NCBI GenBank assembly: GCA_024244705.1 | Contig: JAAEOK010000073.1 | Location: forward strand, 1-64,000 | Origin: Alphaproteobacteria bacterium | GTDB taxonomy: Bacteria; Pseudomonadota; Alphaproteobacteria; JAAEOK01 | Reading direction: 5' to 3' | Length of the DNA stretch: 64,000 bases | The notes under the pieces: model-generated | The model's input: the letters and a program-made list of their open reading frames with translations, nothing else | What the model was told of the DNA's origin: nothing | The model's database searches: none | Translations under genes and position numbers: made by a program | Shown: positions 62,828-64,000 of the stretch, in pieces | How the letters are laid out: the number at the start of each line of letters is the position of its first letter | Position numbering within the stretch: position 1 is the first letter of the stretch

Positions 62828-64000
62828 TCAGTGGTCGCGTTGGTCGGCCCGCGCCAACAACATATAAACCTTGCCCACGTCGGCGCTCAGCAGCGTCGCC
62901 GTCAGGATGCGGTCGGGGTCGCAGTCGGCGGTTTGCGCCAACAAGGCCTCGTAGCGCTTCATGAAGGTTGAAACGCTATGCCGGAAATCCGAATTCTTCC
63001 GCATGGTTTCCCGAATCAACGGCACCGAATGTTCGTCGTTGGCGCGCGCGAGCCTTCGTACGAAGATGCCGTGGTCGCCGTCCTTGTAGAGCTTCATGAT
63101 GTTGTCGGGCAGCGACGGCTCGAACACCTGGTCGATGTCCACCGCAAGCTCGTTGAGTTCCCGGATGACGGTGGCGGACGCACGCAGAAATCCGTCGCGC
63201 CGGCCCTGCGCGACGGCTTCGCGCACGGCGTCGGTCTGCTCCGCCGCCTCGCGCGTCGCCTCAGACAATTCCTCGACCTGATTGCGGAACAGATTGACCG
63301 TTTGTTGCGCTTCCTCGGCCGTGGTCTTGACCACCGATTCGAGGTGATCCGTCGAGTGGCTCATGGTTTCGTTGAGGGTTCCGATGTCGTCATTGAGCTT
63401 GGCCGCCGTCCGCTCCATTTTCTGTAGCTGCTCCTTGAGCGCCACATCGAGCGTGCGGGCGATCTCATCGGCCACGTTCTTGATCTGCTTGCCGGCCTCA
63501 TCGGTGGCGGCGCCGACCCGAGACAGCTCGTTGTCGATCGTCTTGTCGACCAGCTTGCGCAACTCGGTGCCGATCGATTCGACCGTTCGGCCGGCGGCAA
63601 TACTCTTCTTATCCAGCGTTTCGATCTGGGTCACGACGCTGTCGCCCGAACGCTTCAGCAACGATATCTGCTTCTCCAGGGCCTCCTGAACCTGGGTGAT
63701 TCGCGTCGACATCAGCTCGGCGGTTTCACCCAGTTGCTGCGACTGCGCGCCGAATGCACTGCGGATCTCGCCGGCCTGGGCGGTCGCCCGCGCGGTCGCC
63801 TCGGCCAATTTCACGCGGTGGCCGTCGAACAGCGTTTCGACATCCTCGATTCTCTTGGCGAAATCGCGGGACGCCGTCGTGATCGTCGTCGATTCACCCT
63901 CGAGCTTGGCCACGGTCGTCTTGAGGTCGTCGGTAAACGTCGACTCGATCGACGTTTCGATCGTCTTGCGAATGCGACCGGCGGCGTCTTCCGCCATCTT
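62828..64000 (-). CDS. coiled-coil protein of unknown function (5' end beyond window)
   Basis: At least 389 residues, leaving the window at its N terminus; the frame is still open at position 64000, so the ATG at 63997 may be internal. The first 300 residues are charged, Ala/Thr-rich, with heptad-like coiled coils (KLAEATARATAQAGEIRSAF, TAAKLNDDIGTLNETM), reminiscent of apolipoprotein- or chemoreceptor-like stalks. The last 110 residues are globular (FVRRLARANDEHS, FMKRYEALLAQTADCDPDRI, LLSADVGKVYMLLARA), a tail I believe recurs in alphaproteobacterial coiled-coil proteins. A structural or polar-scaffold role is possible but unproven. Confidence 0.7.
   Translation of the reverse strand, partial: KMAEDAAGRIRKTIETSIESTFTDDLKTTVAKLEGESTTITTASRDFAKRIEDVETLFDGHRVKLAEATARATAQAGEIRSAFGAQSQQLGETAELMSTRITQVQEALEKQISLLKRSGDSVVTQIETLDKKSIAAGRTVESIGTELRKLVDKTIDNELSRVGAATDEAGKQIKNVADEIARTLDVALKEQLQKMERTAAKLNDDIGTLNETMSHSTDHLESVVKTTAEEAQQTVNLFRNQVEELSEATREAAEQTDAVREAVAQGRRDGFLRASATVIRELNELAVDIDQVFEPSLPDNIMKLYKDGDHGIFVRRLARANDEHSVPLIRETMRKNSDFRHSVSTFMKRYEALLAQTADCDPDRILTATLLSADVGKVYMLLARADQRDH

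Overview
The window is GC-rich chromosomal DNA from an alphaproteobacterium, most likely Rhodospirillales-like. Family-level markers support this: CobS/CobT cobaltochelatase beside a J-domain protein and BolA, DUF4167, DUF1178, DUF3126, UbiG, a malyl-CoA lyase, MeaB, and an rRNA-type leader at the left edge. Nearly all of it is densely packed core genome. I see no prophage, insertion sequence, CRISPR array or tRNA gene. Functional calls rest on reading motifs by eye; no database search was run.

Layout. 1-210: a leftward consensus promoter, a terminator-like hairpin and boxA/boxC-like elements, read as the leader of an rRNA operon whose 16S gene lies outside the window. 454-5799 (+): an M23 endopeptidase, then an Asp/Glu racemase-family gene and a three-gene TRAP transporter. 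5888-8488 (-): clpB with a heat-shock-type promoter, followed by a MOSC protein (+). 9493-21325 (-): a long housekeeping block, in transcription order lysC, ptsP, rodZ-like, ispG, hisS, hemA, prfA, prmC, DUF4167. 21486-26312: ubiG, a DUF1178 gene, a small methyltransferase, a Prx6-type peroxiredoxin and an AsmA-like protein. 26328-28638 (-): comF, cupin, grxC, nitrilase; the divergent neighbour is an NDUFAF5-like methyltransferase. 29638-32984 (-): DUF3126, mutT, a GNAT gene, argJ and a periplasmic parvulin. 33245-37776 (+): secA, a methyltransferase and a DMT permease. 37781-41413 (-): a small Cys-rich secreted protein, accA, malyl-CoA lyase, xerD and a 46-residue membrane peptide. 41581-45182 (+): aroK, aroB, a CorC/HlyC-type membrane protein and DUF2889. 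45183-46219 is gene-poor, with one small hypothetical gene and a strong leftward terminator of unknown purpose. 46220-51677: an MttB-family protein, bolA, a J-domain protein, cobS and cobT. 51685-64000: a dienelactone hydrolase, a phytase-like esterase coupled to an NTT-like MFS transporter, an aldo/keto reductase, rpmB, meaB, a YqgE-family protein with a signal peptide, a VOC protein, a TPR/glycosyltransferase protein, an Atm1-type ABC exporter, a GNAT gene and a coiled-coil protein cut by the window edge.

How the genes fit together. Several sets look translationally coupled through 4-base overlaps: dctQ/dctM, hemA/prfA/prmC, grxC/nitrilase, GNAT/mutT, accA/small secreted protein, aroK/aroB, phytase-like/MFS and VOC/YqgE. 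Malyl-CoA lyase and MeaB both point to C2/C3 acyl-CoA metabolism (ethylmalonyl-CoA or related routes), and CobS/CobT would supply the cobalamin needed by methylmalonyl-type mutases. The hemA product is a glutamyl-tRNA reductase (C5 route), unexpected because most described Alphaproteobacteria make 5-aminolevulinate with ALA synthase.

I did not find a clear new defence or biosynthetic system. The observations most worth a second look are the glutamyl-tRNA reductase, the orphan leftward terminator near 45990, the hairpin inside the rRNA-type leader, the exported-looking YqgE, the phytase-like/NTT-like pair, the orphan MttB homologue and the unannotated-type membrane peptide at 41273-41413.
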